Program-made: the position numbers and the translations under genes
NCBI GenBank assembly: GCA_910583775.1
Contig: CAJTYD010000099.1
Coordinates: 1 to 6,192 of the forward strand
From: an uncultured Muribaculaceae bacterium
GTDB lineage: Bacteria > Bacteroidota > Bacteroidia > Bacteroidales > Muribaculaceae
Length of the DNA: 6,192 nt
Reading direction: 5' to 3'
The notes under the pieces: model-generated
The model's input: the letters and a program-made list of their open reading frames with translations, nothing else
Told to the model about the DNA's origin: nothing
Database searches by the model: none
Shown: positions 1-5,901 of the stretch, one piece after another
Layout: each line of letters opens with the position of its first letter
Numbering within the stretch: the stretch's first letter is position 1

Positions 1-53
1 ACTGAAAATTAAGTGTTTAACAGCATAAATTTAATTTTTGTCATCTACTAAAA
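1..53. repeat. Left copy of 53-bp inverted repeat, probable IS terminus
   Basis: The first 53 bases are the exact reverse complement of 6139-6191. Identity stops at position 54 (A here, where the other copy would need T), which marks the inner edge of the repeat. The sequence is strongly A/T-rich and contains no gene. The simplest reading is the end of an insertion sequence whose body lies to the left of the window. I do not recognise the IS family. The edge lies 28 bp before the start codon of the VOC gene, so the native upstream region of that gene has probably been displaced. Confidence 0.7.
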
Positions 54-81
54 AGTATAAATTAAATTCCAACACTTACTT

Positions 82-462
82 ATGGAAATAAGATGCCATT
101 TTGATCATTACAATATCAACGTTACGGATCTCGAACGTTCGCTCGAATTCTACAAAAAAGCGTTGAATCTCCGCAAGACAGGTGAAATTCCCGGACCGGA
201 CGGAGAATTCATGATAAACTATCTTGAAGCTCCGGAAGGCGATTTTCGCCTTGAGCTCACATGGCTTCGCGATCATAAGCAGCCATACGATCTCGGAGAA
301 AACGAGAATCATCTTGCTGTCCGTCTCGATGAGGACAACTTTGATGAGGTGCATGACTACCACAAGGAACTCGGCATAATATGCTACGAAAACCCGGCTA
401 TGGGAATCTACTTCATCAATGACCCCGATGACTACTGGATCGAGATCCTGCGCAAACGATAA
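82..462 (+). CDS. VOC superfamily protein, lactoylglutathione lyase-like
   Basis: This 126-residue protein is the size of a single-domain glyoxalase I (GloA). It shows the two beta-alpha-beta-beta-beta halves of a vicinal oxygen chelate fold. The first half begins FDHYNINVTDLERSLEFY, and the second ends with FINDPDDYWIEIL. The four metal-ligand positions of GloA are all filled: His9, Glu58 (in FRLELTW), His77 (in ENHLAV) and Glu121 (in WIEIL). In the family such enzymes isomerise the methylglyoxal-thiol adduct to S-lactoyl-thiol in the cytoplasm. Many Bacteroidales lack glutathione, so the true thiol or substrate is uncertain, and another VOC activity is possible. ATG at 82 is the first start and leads directly into beta-strand 1. 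No clear Bacteroidetes promoter lies between the IS-like edge (53) and the start, so transcription may begin inside the element. A terminator follows 20 bp after the stop codon. Confidence 0.9.
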   Translation: MEIRCHFDHYNINVTDLERSLEFYKKALNLRKTGEIPGPDGEFMINYLEAPEGDFRLELTWLRDHKQPYDLGENENHLAVRLDEDNFDEVHDYHKELGIICYENPAMGIYFINDPDDYWIEILRKR

Positions 463-482
463 TCGAAATATCTTCCGAATAT

Positions 483-528
483 AAAGAGAGGGGATGAGCC
501 GCCTTAAGGTCCATCCCTCTCTTTTCTC
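483..528 (+). terminator. Rho-independent terminator after VOC gene, possibly bidirectional
   Basis: The arm at 483-496 (AAAGAGAGGGGATG) pairs with 512-524 in a 13-bp stem with one bulged G. The loop contains the small palindrome CCTTAAGG. The right arm runs into TTTTCTC, giving a U-rich tail on the + strand. Read on the - strand, the stem ends in CTTTATATT, so it may also stop transcription of the convergent gene at 588-923. Confidence 0.75.
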
Positions 529-587
529 TAAATAATATCAAATAATATCTGACAAAATAACATCATACGGCCAGCGAAACCGGACGA

Positions 588-923
588 TCAATCATCATCC
601 CAGTCATGATGATGATGATGGCGCGGACGAGGGCCATAGGAGCGGAAATCATAGAAATCCCGCACCGACTTATAATACTTGCGCTGCGCCTTGCGCATTT
701 TCTTATACTTCTTGTAGGCCTTCTTGTTATAATGGCGATAATGACGCGGCCCCGCATGATAACGCGGTGGTGGCGGAGGGGCAAAGAAATAACCACGCGG
801 CGATGAATTGATCTGGATTCCCGCGCCGTCAGTAGAAAGCCAGAAATTGAAGTCGGTCTGTGCCGATGCCAGAGGAGCGAAAAGCAGCAGGGCGCCAAGA
901 GTTATGGATTTAAGTGTTTTCAT
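588..923 (-). CDS. Small exported basic, His-rich protein of unknown function
   Basis: This 111-residue protein is not one I recognise. Residues 1-21 form a signal peptide (Lys3 and Lys5, hydrophobic GALLLF core, cleavage likely after ASA before Gln22). The mature part starts with a short ordered-looking segment (TDFNFWLSTDGAGIQI, residues 23-38). It continues with a five-proline run (49-53), a very basic Tyr/Lys/Arg stretch (about 60-88, KKAYKKYKKMRKAQRKYY), and a tail with five consecutive histidines (102-106) followed by DWDDD. Composition suggests an envelope or periplasmic protein that could bind metal or polyanions, but that is inference. The signal peptide supports this frame over the overlapping - strand frame at 563-898, which lacks one. 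The gene is convergent with the VOC gene and divergent from the tricorn-like protease. Confidence 0.8.
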   Translation of the reverse strand: MKTLKSITLGALLLFAPLASAQTDFNFWLSTDGAGIQINSSPRGYFFAPPPPPRYHAGPRHYRHYNKKAYKKYKKMRKAQRKYYKSVRDFYDFRSYGPRPRHHHHHDWDDD

Positions 924-1006
924 AGTTTTTCCGTTTTGTTTACCATTATTACAACTATACCGATATTTTAGTTGCAGAATGAAGTATAATTTAAAAACTA
1001 TTATGA

Positions 1007-1014
1007 CAAAATTA
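1007..1014 (-). promoter_or_regulatory. Candidate -7 element for the His-rich protein gene
   Basis: On the - strand this reads TAATTTTG, an exact match to the Bacteroidetes -7 consensus TAnnTTTG. No good TTTG sits 19-21 nt upstream, so the -33 half is weak. It would give a leader of roughly 75-80 nt. The bases just before the ATG are A-rich (ACGGAAAAACT), as is usual in Bacteroidetes leaders. Confidence 0.45.
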
Positions 1015-1024
1015 TAATTTTGGC

Positions 1025-1032
1025 TATATTTG
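1025..1032 (+). promoter_or_regulatory. Candidate -7 element for the tricorn-like protease gene
   Basis: TATATTTG matches TAnnTTTG exactly and lies 52 bp before the start codon, giving a leader of about 45 nt. The -33 region (around 1001-1005, TTATG) is a poor match. Together with the opposite-strand element at 1007-1014 this makes a compact divergent promoter region. Confidence 0.45.
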
Positions 1033-1084
1033 TCTTTGAATTATCATTATGCCAGTAACTTGACACAACAATATTTCAGAACCA

Positions 1085-4000
1085 ATGAGAAAATTTATCA
1101 TTTCCACGCTCATTCTCGCTTCAGGCCTTACGGTCGCGCAGAATGCGGCCGGTGCTGAGAACGGCGAGGCCCGTCTGATGCGTTTTCCGGCCACCAACGG
1201 CTCGGAGATCGTATTCTCTTACGCCGGCGACCTCTATACCGTTCCGGTAAACGGAGGGGAGGCCCGTCGCCTTACCTCCCACGAGGGATACGAGATCTTC
1301 CCGCGTTTCTCGCCCGACGGCAAAAACATCGCCTTTACCGGGCAGTATGACGGCAATACCGAAGTCTACCTCATCCCCTCTAAGGGAGGCGAGCCTAAAC
1401 GCCTCACTTTCACCGCGACAAACAGCCGCGATGACCTCGGCGACCGCATGGGCCCGAACAACATGGTGATCACCTGGAGCCCCGACGGCAAGGAGATTGT
1501 TTACCGCAACCGAACAGGCTCCGGATTCGAGGGCAAGCTCTGGACAATCTCTCCCCAGGGCGGAATGTCAAAGAGGATTCCTCTGCCCGAGGGAGGCTTC
1601 GCAAGCTTCTCGCCCGACGGCAAGAAAATGGCCTACAACCGCGTGATGCGCGAGTTCCGCACATGGAAATACTATCGCGGAGGCATGGCCGACGATATCT
1701 GGATCTATGACCCGGAAAAGAAATCGGTGGAGAACATCACCTCGAACGTTGCGCAGGACATCATCCCGATGTGGATCGGCGACGAGATCTATTTCATCTC
1801 CGACCGCGACCGCACCATGAACCTCTTCGCCTACGACACAAAGACGAAGCAGACCCGCAAGGTTACCGATTATACTGAATACGACATCAAGTTCCCGAGC
1901 TCCGACGGCAACATAATCGTCTACGAGAACGGAGGCTATCTCTACAAGTTCGATCCGAAGAAAGGGGCGCCGGAGAAGGTGAGCGTCACGCTCAACGCCG
2001 ACAACCGCCAGTCGCGTCCCGAACTTAAGAACGTCTCGGGCTACATCACCGACCTCGACATCTCTCCGGAGGGCCACCGCCTGCTTGTCACGGCCCGCGG
2101 CGAAGTGTTCGATGTTCCTGCAGGCAAAGGCGTCACCCGCGACCTTACGCGCACTCCCGGTTCGAACGACCGTTCCGCGCAATGGAGTCCCGACGGCAAG
2201 AACATCGCCTATATCAGCGACTCCACAGGGGAGACCGAGGTATGGATCCAGCCGGCAGCGGGTGGCAAGCCGCGCCAGCTCACCAAAACCAACGACACCT
2301 ATATCCGTCGTCTGCAGTGGACGCCCGACAGCCGTCATATCATCTATACCGACCGCAAGAACCGCATCGTCGAGGTAGATGCCGCTACAGGCGCGAAACG
2401 CACCCTCCTCTCGAATCCCGAGGGCGAGATCTATGACGTGGCCGTCTCTCCCGATAGCAAATGGATCTCCTACAGCCGCTCCGGCGCAAACGACATGGGC
2501 GTGATCTATCTGCTAAACCTCGCCTCTCTCAAGGAATATCCCGTTACCGAGAAATGGTATGACTCCTCGTCGCCCCTCTTCAGCGAGGACGGCAAATACC
2601 TCTTCTTCACTTCCGGCAGAGACCTCAATCCGACCTACGGCTCACTCGAATGGAACCATGTGTTCAACCGCACCGGCGGTCTCTACATGGCGCTTCTTGA
2701 CAAAAACACTCCCTCTCCTCTGCTGCCTACCGATGATCTCGATGCAAAACCGGCCGATGAGGCAAAGGAGAACGCAAAAGATTCCAAAGGAAAAGCAAAG
2801 GCTTCCGAACCGGCCGGAATAACAATCGACACCGACGGATTGCCGGGAAGACTCGTCAAGCTCCCGCTTAACGCCGGCTATTACAACCCCGTATTTTCCG
2901 ACGGCAAGAAACTCTGGTATCGGGGCGGCGGCGGCGTGAAATGCTTCGACTTCGCCAAACAGAAGGAGGAGACCGTAGCCGAAGGCGCCAGCATGCTTGT
3001 GGCTGCCGACAAGAAGAAGGCTGCATTCTTCAGCCGCGGCAAAGTCTACGTCACCGATTTCCCGACAACCCGCGCCTCGCTCGACAAACCGGTGGATCTC
3101 GCCAACATGATGGCTCCCGTGGATTATCCCCAGGAGTGGGCGCAGATCTTCGACGAGGTCTGGCGCGCATACCGCGACGGTTTCTATCTGGAGAATATGC
3201 ATGGCGTCGACTGGAAGGCCATCAAGGATAAATATGCCGTTATGCTTCCATACGTCAAGACTCGCCATGACCTCAACTATGTGATCGGCGAGATGATAGG
3301 CGAGCTCGCCGTGGGCCACGCCTATGTCAACCCGGGCGAAGTGAAGGGCGCTTCGCGCGTCTCGATGGGTCTGCTCGGCGCCGAGCTGAGCCGCGACAAG
3401 AGCGGGTTCTACAAGATCGACAAGATTTATCCCGGAGCCGTCTACAGCGAGACACTCCGTTCGCCGCTCGCCGAACCGGGCACCGGCGTGAAAGAGGGTG
3501 ACTACATCACGGCCATCGACGGAATCCCCGTCACCGACACCGACAATATCTATACACTTCTTATCGGCAAGGCCGATGTACCGACCGAGCTGAGCGTAAG
3601 CTCGACGGCCTCCGCCGCCGGAGCTCGTAAGGTGGTTGTCAAGCCGATCGCCGACGAGGATCCGCTTATGCACTACAACTGGGTTCAGAAGAACATCAAG
3701 CGCGTCGAAGAGGCCACCAACGGCCGCGTGGGTTACATCTACATCCCCGACATGGGTCCGGAGGGATTGCGTGAGTTCGCCCGCTATTATTATCCGCAGC
3801 TCGACAAGGAGGCCCTCATCATCGACGACCGCGCCAACGGCGGCGGCAACATCTCGCCGATGATCATCGAGCGTCTGCTCCGCAAGCCTTACCGCATGAC
3901 CATGAGCCGCACCTCCTCGAAGACAGGAACCATTCCCGACGCGACACATGTAGGTCCGAAAGTGCTTCTGATCAACAAGTATTCGGCATCCGACGGCGAC

Positions 4001-4339
4001 CTCTTCCCCTGGAGCTTCAAGGCCAACAACCTCGGCACCGTGATCGGAACGCGCACCTGGGGCGGCATCGTGGGAATCAGCGGCCCGCTGCCCTATATGG
4101 ACGGCACCGACGTGCGCGTACCCTTCTTCACCAACTACGACGCCAAGACAGGAAAGTGGATCGTGGAGAACCACGGCGTGGATCCAGACATCCTTATCGA
4201 CAACGACCCGATCAAGGAGGAAGCCGGCATCGACCAGCAGCTTGAGAAAGCCATCGAGGTAGCCCTCGAGCAGCTTAAGAGCCGCAAGCCCCTTCCCCCC
4301 GTTCCCGCTCCGCGCACCTTCAAGGACCTCGGTCTTTGA
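1085..4339 (+). CDS. Exported tricorn-type serine protease (peptidase family S41)
   Basis: The 1084-residue length is close to archaeal Tricorn (1071). Residues 1-24 are a signal peptide (cleavage after TVA18 or AGA24), implying a periplasmic enzyme. Beta-propeller PD40-type repeats follow, with SPDG or variant cores at about 76, 132, 176, 368, 413, 455 and 500, matching Tricorn's two propellers. A Lys/Ala/Glu-rich linker spans about 553-578. The C1 catalytic part starts near 680 (DYPQEWAQIFDEVWRAY), a PDZ domain covers about 760-860, and the C2 part runs to the end. From known Tricorn residues, I align His745 with catalytic His746, Ser969-Asp970 (YSASDGD) with Ser965-Asp966, Glu1028 with Glu1023, and the Gly919-921 loop with the oxyanion Gly918. 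The helper Ser745 of Tricorn is Gly744 here. Such enzymes cut oligopeptides into short peptides; the substrate here is unknown. It appears to be a single-gene transcript with a terminator 25 bp after the stop. Strong G/C preference at third positions suggests a resident gene. Confidence 0.93.
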   Translation: MRKFIISTLILASGLTVAQNAAGAENGEARLMRFPATNGSEIVFSYAGDLYTVPVNGGEARRLTSHEGYEIFPRFSPDGKNIAFTGQYDGNTEVYLIPSKGGEPKRLTFTATNSRDDLGDRMGPNNMVITWSPDGKEIVYRNRTGSGFEGKLWTISPQGGMSKRIPLPEGGFASFSPDGKKMAYNRVMREFRTWKYYRGGMADDIWIYDPEKKSVENITSNVAQDIIPMWIGDEIYFISDRDRTMNLFAYDTKTKQTRKVTDYTEYDIKFPSSDGNIIVYENGGYLYKFDPKKGAPEKVSVTLNADNRQSRPELKNVSGYITDLDISPEGHRLLVTARGEVFDVPAGKGVTRDLTRTPGSNDRSAQWSPDGKNIAYISDSTGETEVWIQPAAGGKPRQLTKTNDTYIRRLQWTPDSRHIIYTDRKNRIVEVDAATGAKRTLLSNPEGEIYDVAVSPDSKWISYSRSGANDMGVIYLLNLASLKEYPVTEKWYDSSSPLFSEDGKYLFFTSGRDLNPTYGSLEWNHVFNRTGGLYMALLDKNTPSPLLPTDDLDAKPADEAKENAKDSKGKAKASEPAGITIDTDGLPGRLVKLPLNAGYYNPVFSDGKKLWYRGGGGVKCFDFAKQKEETVAEGASMLVAADKKKAAFFSRGKVYVTDFPTTRASLDKPVDLANMMAPVDYPQEWAQIFDEVWRAYRDGFYLENMHGVDWKAIKDKYAVMLPYVKTRHDLNYVIGEMIGELAVGHAYVNPGEVKGASRVSMGLLGAELSRDKSGFYKIDKIYPGAVYSETLRSPLAEPGTGVKEGDYITAIDGIPVTDTDNIYTLLIGKADVPTELSVSSTASAAGARKVVVKPIADEDPLMHYNWVQKNIKRVEEATNGRVGYIYIPDMGPEGLREFARYYYPQLDKEALIIDDRANGGGNISPMIIERLLRKPYRMTMSRTSSKTGTIPDATHVGPKVLLINKYSASDGDLFPWSFKANNLGTVIGTRTWGGIVGISGPLPYMDGTDVRVPFFTNYDAKTGKWIVENHGVDPDILIDNDPIKEEAGIDQQLEKAIEVALEQLKSRKPLPPVPAPRTFKDLGL

Positions 4340-4363
4340 TCCCAGCCAGCCATAAGACGCAGA

Positions 4364-4408
4364 AAAGTGAGACTTCCGCAACCTGCGGGAGCCTCACTTT
4401 ATTTATAA
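4364..4408 (+). terminator. Rho-independent terminator after the tricorn-like gene
   Basis: Arms 4364-4380 and 4384-4400 form a 17-bp stem with one A-C mismatch and one G-U pair around a 3-nt loop (ACC). The right arm ends in CTTT followed by ATTTAT, giving a moderately U-rich tail. The AAAGTGAG/CTCACTTT base also suits termination from the opposite direction. Confidence 0.8.
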
Positions 4409-4477
4409 GTAGTTACAACATTATAATCAGCACATACGTTAATAAATCAAACCGCCCCACTTTTAAGTGATTGAAGA

Positions 4478-4509
4478 TTTGCGGCAATAAAAATTTTGTC
4501 GTAATTTTG
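4478..4509 (+). promoter_or_regulatory. Bacteroidetes-type promoter for the 65-aa/GNAT gene pair
   Basis: A -33 element TTTG (4478-4481), a 20-nt spacer and a -7 element TAATTTTG (4502-4509) match the Bacteroidetes primary sigma consensus in both halves and in spacing. Transcription should begin around 4513-4516, leaving only about 13-16 nt of leader before ATG 4529. This is the best-formed promoter in the window. Confidence 0.75.
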
Positions 4510-4528
4510 TAAGTAAACAATTGAAGCT

Positions 4529-4726
4529 ATGATACGTTCAATACCAAATCCCCCGATGGATCGAGAGGATGTCGCTCGTTTCCGTCATAACCTGGAGCAA
4601 CATCTCCGAGGGGATTTTAGCGCAGAAGAACGACATCGCATTGAAGAGCGCAAGGCTCTGACGGAAGCAATTATCAAACGCATAACTGCCAACTGTGGTG
4701 GCAAAAACCCAATACTCGGATATTGA
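4529..4726 (+). CDS. Small 65-residue protein of unknown function preceding GNAT gene
   Basis: I do not recognise this protein. After a short proline-containing lead (MIRSIPNPPMD) it is highly charged and predicted by eye to be helical. One segment is about 11-27 (REDVARFRHNLEQHLRG). A second is about 31-53 (AEERHRIEERKALTEAIIKRI), with hydrophobics spaced as in an amphipathic helix. There is no signal peptide or membrane segment. No ribbon-helix-helix or HTH motif is obvious. The start ATG sits just downstream of a strong promoter; Met10 (4556) is an alternative start. The last 32 bases overlap the GNAT reading frame (+1 relative), so the two are probably translationally coupled. By position it could be an antitoxin or regulator of the GNAT protein, but that is inference. 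Codon use is plainer and less G/C-rich than in the upstream protease. Confidence 0.65.
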   Translation: MIRSIPNPPMDREDVARFRHNLEQHLRGDFSAEERHRIEERKALTEAIIKRITANCGGKNPILGY

Positions 4727-5261
4727 CCTCCAAATAAGGCTTATGACTGACGCAGACTATGAAAATATGTCTGCGTTTTCGTGTGGGGTCAAGGAACTCG
4801 ATGACTTTTTCAGATACGAGGTCAAGGAGTGTGTAGAGCATAAATATCTTTCAGCATATTGCGCGTTTACTGAGTCCGATGGTATAGTGGCGGCATTCAC
4901 TCTTATGAATGATGCCATTATGATAGATTCGGAGGATGAGAAAACGGACTTCTTTGATGACCTTAGACTTGACGAAGAGTCGCGTGTAGTTGATTTTTTC
5001 AAAAGGCAAACTTCATTTCCAGCCATCAATATAGGCCATTTAGGCACATCGTCAGATTATCAGGACAAAGGTATCGGGATGTTTATCGTTGAGTTCGTTG
5101 CCGGTACGTTTTCTCAGTATCGACAGGCAGGATGTCAGTTCATTACTGTGGACGCGCTCAATAATCCAAGGACTGTCGGTTTTTATTTGAATAACCAATT
5201 CAATTTCCAGACAAACCACGATTTCTATTCGGCCACCAGACGAATGTATCGGATTCTTTAG
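4695..5261 (+). CDS. GNAT family N-acetyltransferase, TacT-like layout
   Basis: This 188-residue GNAT protein would transfer an acetyl group from acetyl-CoA to an amine. Strand 1 is DLQIRLMT (11-18). Next comes FSCGVKELDDFFR (28-40), resembling the F-x-CG-x-xx-LD segment common near the N-terminus of TacT/AtaT-type GNAT toxins. The acetyl-CoA loop is Q123-D-K-G-I-G128 after strand 4 (INIGHLGTS). Strand 5 is FITVDAL (149-155), and VGFYLNNQFNF (161-171) carries Tyr164, the usual general-acid position. The start chosen is GTG 4695 (GTG 4698 equally possible), since an in-frame TAA lies at 4683 and starting at ATG 4743 would remove strand 1. It overlaps the 65-residue gene by 32 nt. A MITE begins exactly at the last base of the stop codon. 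It could equally be an ordinary acetyltransferase; toxin activity is inference. Third positions are more A/T-rich than in the protease gene. Confidence 0.88.
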   Translation: MVAKTQYSDIDLQIRLMTDADYENMSAFSCGVKELDDFFRYEVKECVEHKYLSAYCAFTESDGIVAAFTLMNDAIMIDSEDEKTDFFDDLRLDEESRVVDFFKRQTSFPAINIGHLGTSSDYQDKGIGMFIVEFVAGTFSQYRQAGCQFITVDALNNPRTVGFYLNNQFNFQTNHDFYSATRRMYRIL

Positions 5262-5455
5262 AGTGTGTTTGGATTTAAATGAAATTAGCACAGATAGAGA
5301 TTTTTGAGGGATTCAAGCAAGTTGAGAAAGGAGAAACCTTACGGTTTCGACTGCCGAAACTTGGCTTAAATCACCCAAAAGATCATCTGTGATGATTTCA
5401 AGTTTTTCCATTACATTCTCTAAAAGTTAAAAACGGTTTAAATTCAAACACACTC
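5261..5455. mobile_element. 195-bp MITE, probably IS5-family (IS1031-like) derived
   Basis: The two ends are inverted copies: GAGTGTGTTTG is identical at both, and 18 of the first 20 positions match. Direct TTA repeats flank it (5258-5260 and 5456-5458). A 3-bp TNA duplication is typical of the IS1031 group of IS5, so this is likely a non-autonomous derivative moved by an IS5-type transposase elsewhere; the family call is inference. It holds no transposase. The interior carries a 37-codon ORF (5279-5392, +) starting MKLAQIEIFEGF that I cannot identify, and a small AAACC/GGTTT hairpin near 5335-5348. Removing the element and one TTA restores CTTTAG, so the GNAT stop codon is the same before and after insertion. 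Confidence 0.72.
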
Positions 5456-5512
5456 TTAGTCCATTTTGCCAAATGTCGCCTTTGCTCATTCGGCACTCGC
5501 TTTCGCCCATTT

Positions 5513-5538
5513 GTCTCGCCGACGAGGGTCGGCGAGAC
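5513..5538. repeat. Perfect 11-bp GC-rich hairpin with GAGG loop
   Basis: Bases 5513-5523 (GTCTCGCCGAC) are the exact reverse complement of 5528-5538, with a 4-nt loop GAGG. Neither side is followed by a T tract, so it does not look like an intrinsic terminator. It may be a REP-like palindrome, part of the neighbouring mobile element's context, or an RNA-processing or protein-binding site. The spacer around it (5459-5600) shows no gene I can support. Confidence 0.6.
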
Positions 5539-5605
5539 GGTGTATGGCATCGTCGGATAACAGCAGTACATTGAGGGCAAAAAGCCTTCGGGAAATATAT
5601 TTTAC

Positions 5606-5636
5606 TTTATTTAATTCAGGAAAATATATAACTTTG
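5606..5636 (+). promoter_or_regulatory. Bacteroidetes-type promoter for the structured RNA / LRR leader
   Basis: TTTA (5606-5609), a 19-nt spacer and TAACTTTG (5629-5636, an exact TAnnTTTG) form a good promoter; only the -33 half deviates by one base. Predicted transcription start is about 5640-5643, some 260 nt upstream of the LRR gene. Confidence 0.6.
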
Positions 5637-5639
5637 CAA

Positions 5640-5847
5640 CACAGAACGCTATGTGAAGCCCCGATCAAGGGAGATGCAGGGCGGGATGAATAAATACAAA
5701 TAGAGAGCGTTTATCCTCGTTGATTCCTGACTCTCCGGAATTCTCGCAAAATTTCATCGCTTCTGCGTTGCCGTCCTGCTATTGATGGGCAATGCGAGAA
5801 GCCCCGGAGAGAAGAACGGCGAACGATACAGATTCCCGCGCTTTTTT
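5640..5847 (+). ncRNA. Candidate structured small RNA (rod-like) or long 5' leader
   Basis: The stretch runs from the predicted start after the 5606-5636 promoter to a T6 tract at 5842-5847 and contains no credible ORF. Its 3' part folds into one long rod. CTCTCCGG (5731-5738) pairs with 5804-5811, TTCTCGCA (5741-5748) with 5793-5800, and TTGCC (5768-5772) with 5788-5792. Outside an internal bubble of about 9 and 10 nt, TAT/CGTT (5712-5720, with a 3-nt bulge) pairs with AACGATA (5822-5828). GAGAGCG (5703-5709) can pair imperfectly with the CGCGCTTTT run at 5838-5846. Promoter at one end, T tract at the other and a rod with a central bubble recall 6S-like RNAs and the Bacteroidales-1 class; I cannot confirm either. 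It could instead be a regulatory leader of the LRR gene 55 nt further on. Confidence 0.45.
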
Positions 5848-5901
5848 GCATTCTAACCTAAACCGCCAACGAGGGGATGACCGCGGCTTAAGAGAAACAA
5901 T

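Noticed and set aside
483..528. CRISPR or riboswitch in the VOC downstream hairpin
   Set aside because: It is a single stem-loop with a U-rich tail directly after a stop codon, so a terminator suffices. No repeated spacer-like units occur in the window.
563..898. Overlapping - strand frame of 111 codons at the His-rich gene
   Set aside because: It is Arg/Ser/Ile-rich with no signal peptide. The frame at 588-923 has a proper signal sequence and a better start context.
1568..2338. 256-codon open frame on the - strand within the protease gene
   Set aside because: It has the same codon-bias origin, lies opposite the beta-propeller repeats, and has no recognisable motif or promoter.
2642..4381. 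Long open frame (579 codons) on the - strand opposite the protease gene
   Set aside because: It lies antisense to a strongly supported S41 domain. G/C-rich third positions in the real gene remove stops on the other strand, and the translation shows no domain or signal peptide.
4695..4726. Programmed frameshift joining the 65-residue ORF to the GNAT gene
   Set aside because: No slippery run is evident in the 32-nt overlap, and the GNAT frame has its own GTG starts that keep the complete fold. Ordinary translational coupling explains it.
5398..5580. Short - strand frames crossing the right end of the MITE
   Set aside because: They join mobile-element sequence to the hairpin region without any domain or start signal, so they are probably spurious.
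5466..5693. 75-codon + strand frame in the spacer after the MITE
   Set aside because: It runs through the perfect hairpin, the promoter and the start of the RNA candidate, and its composition is not protein-like.
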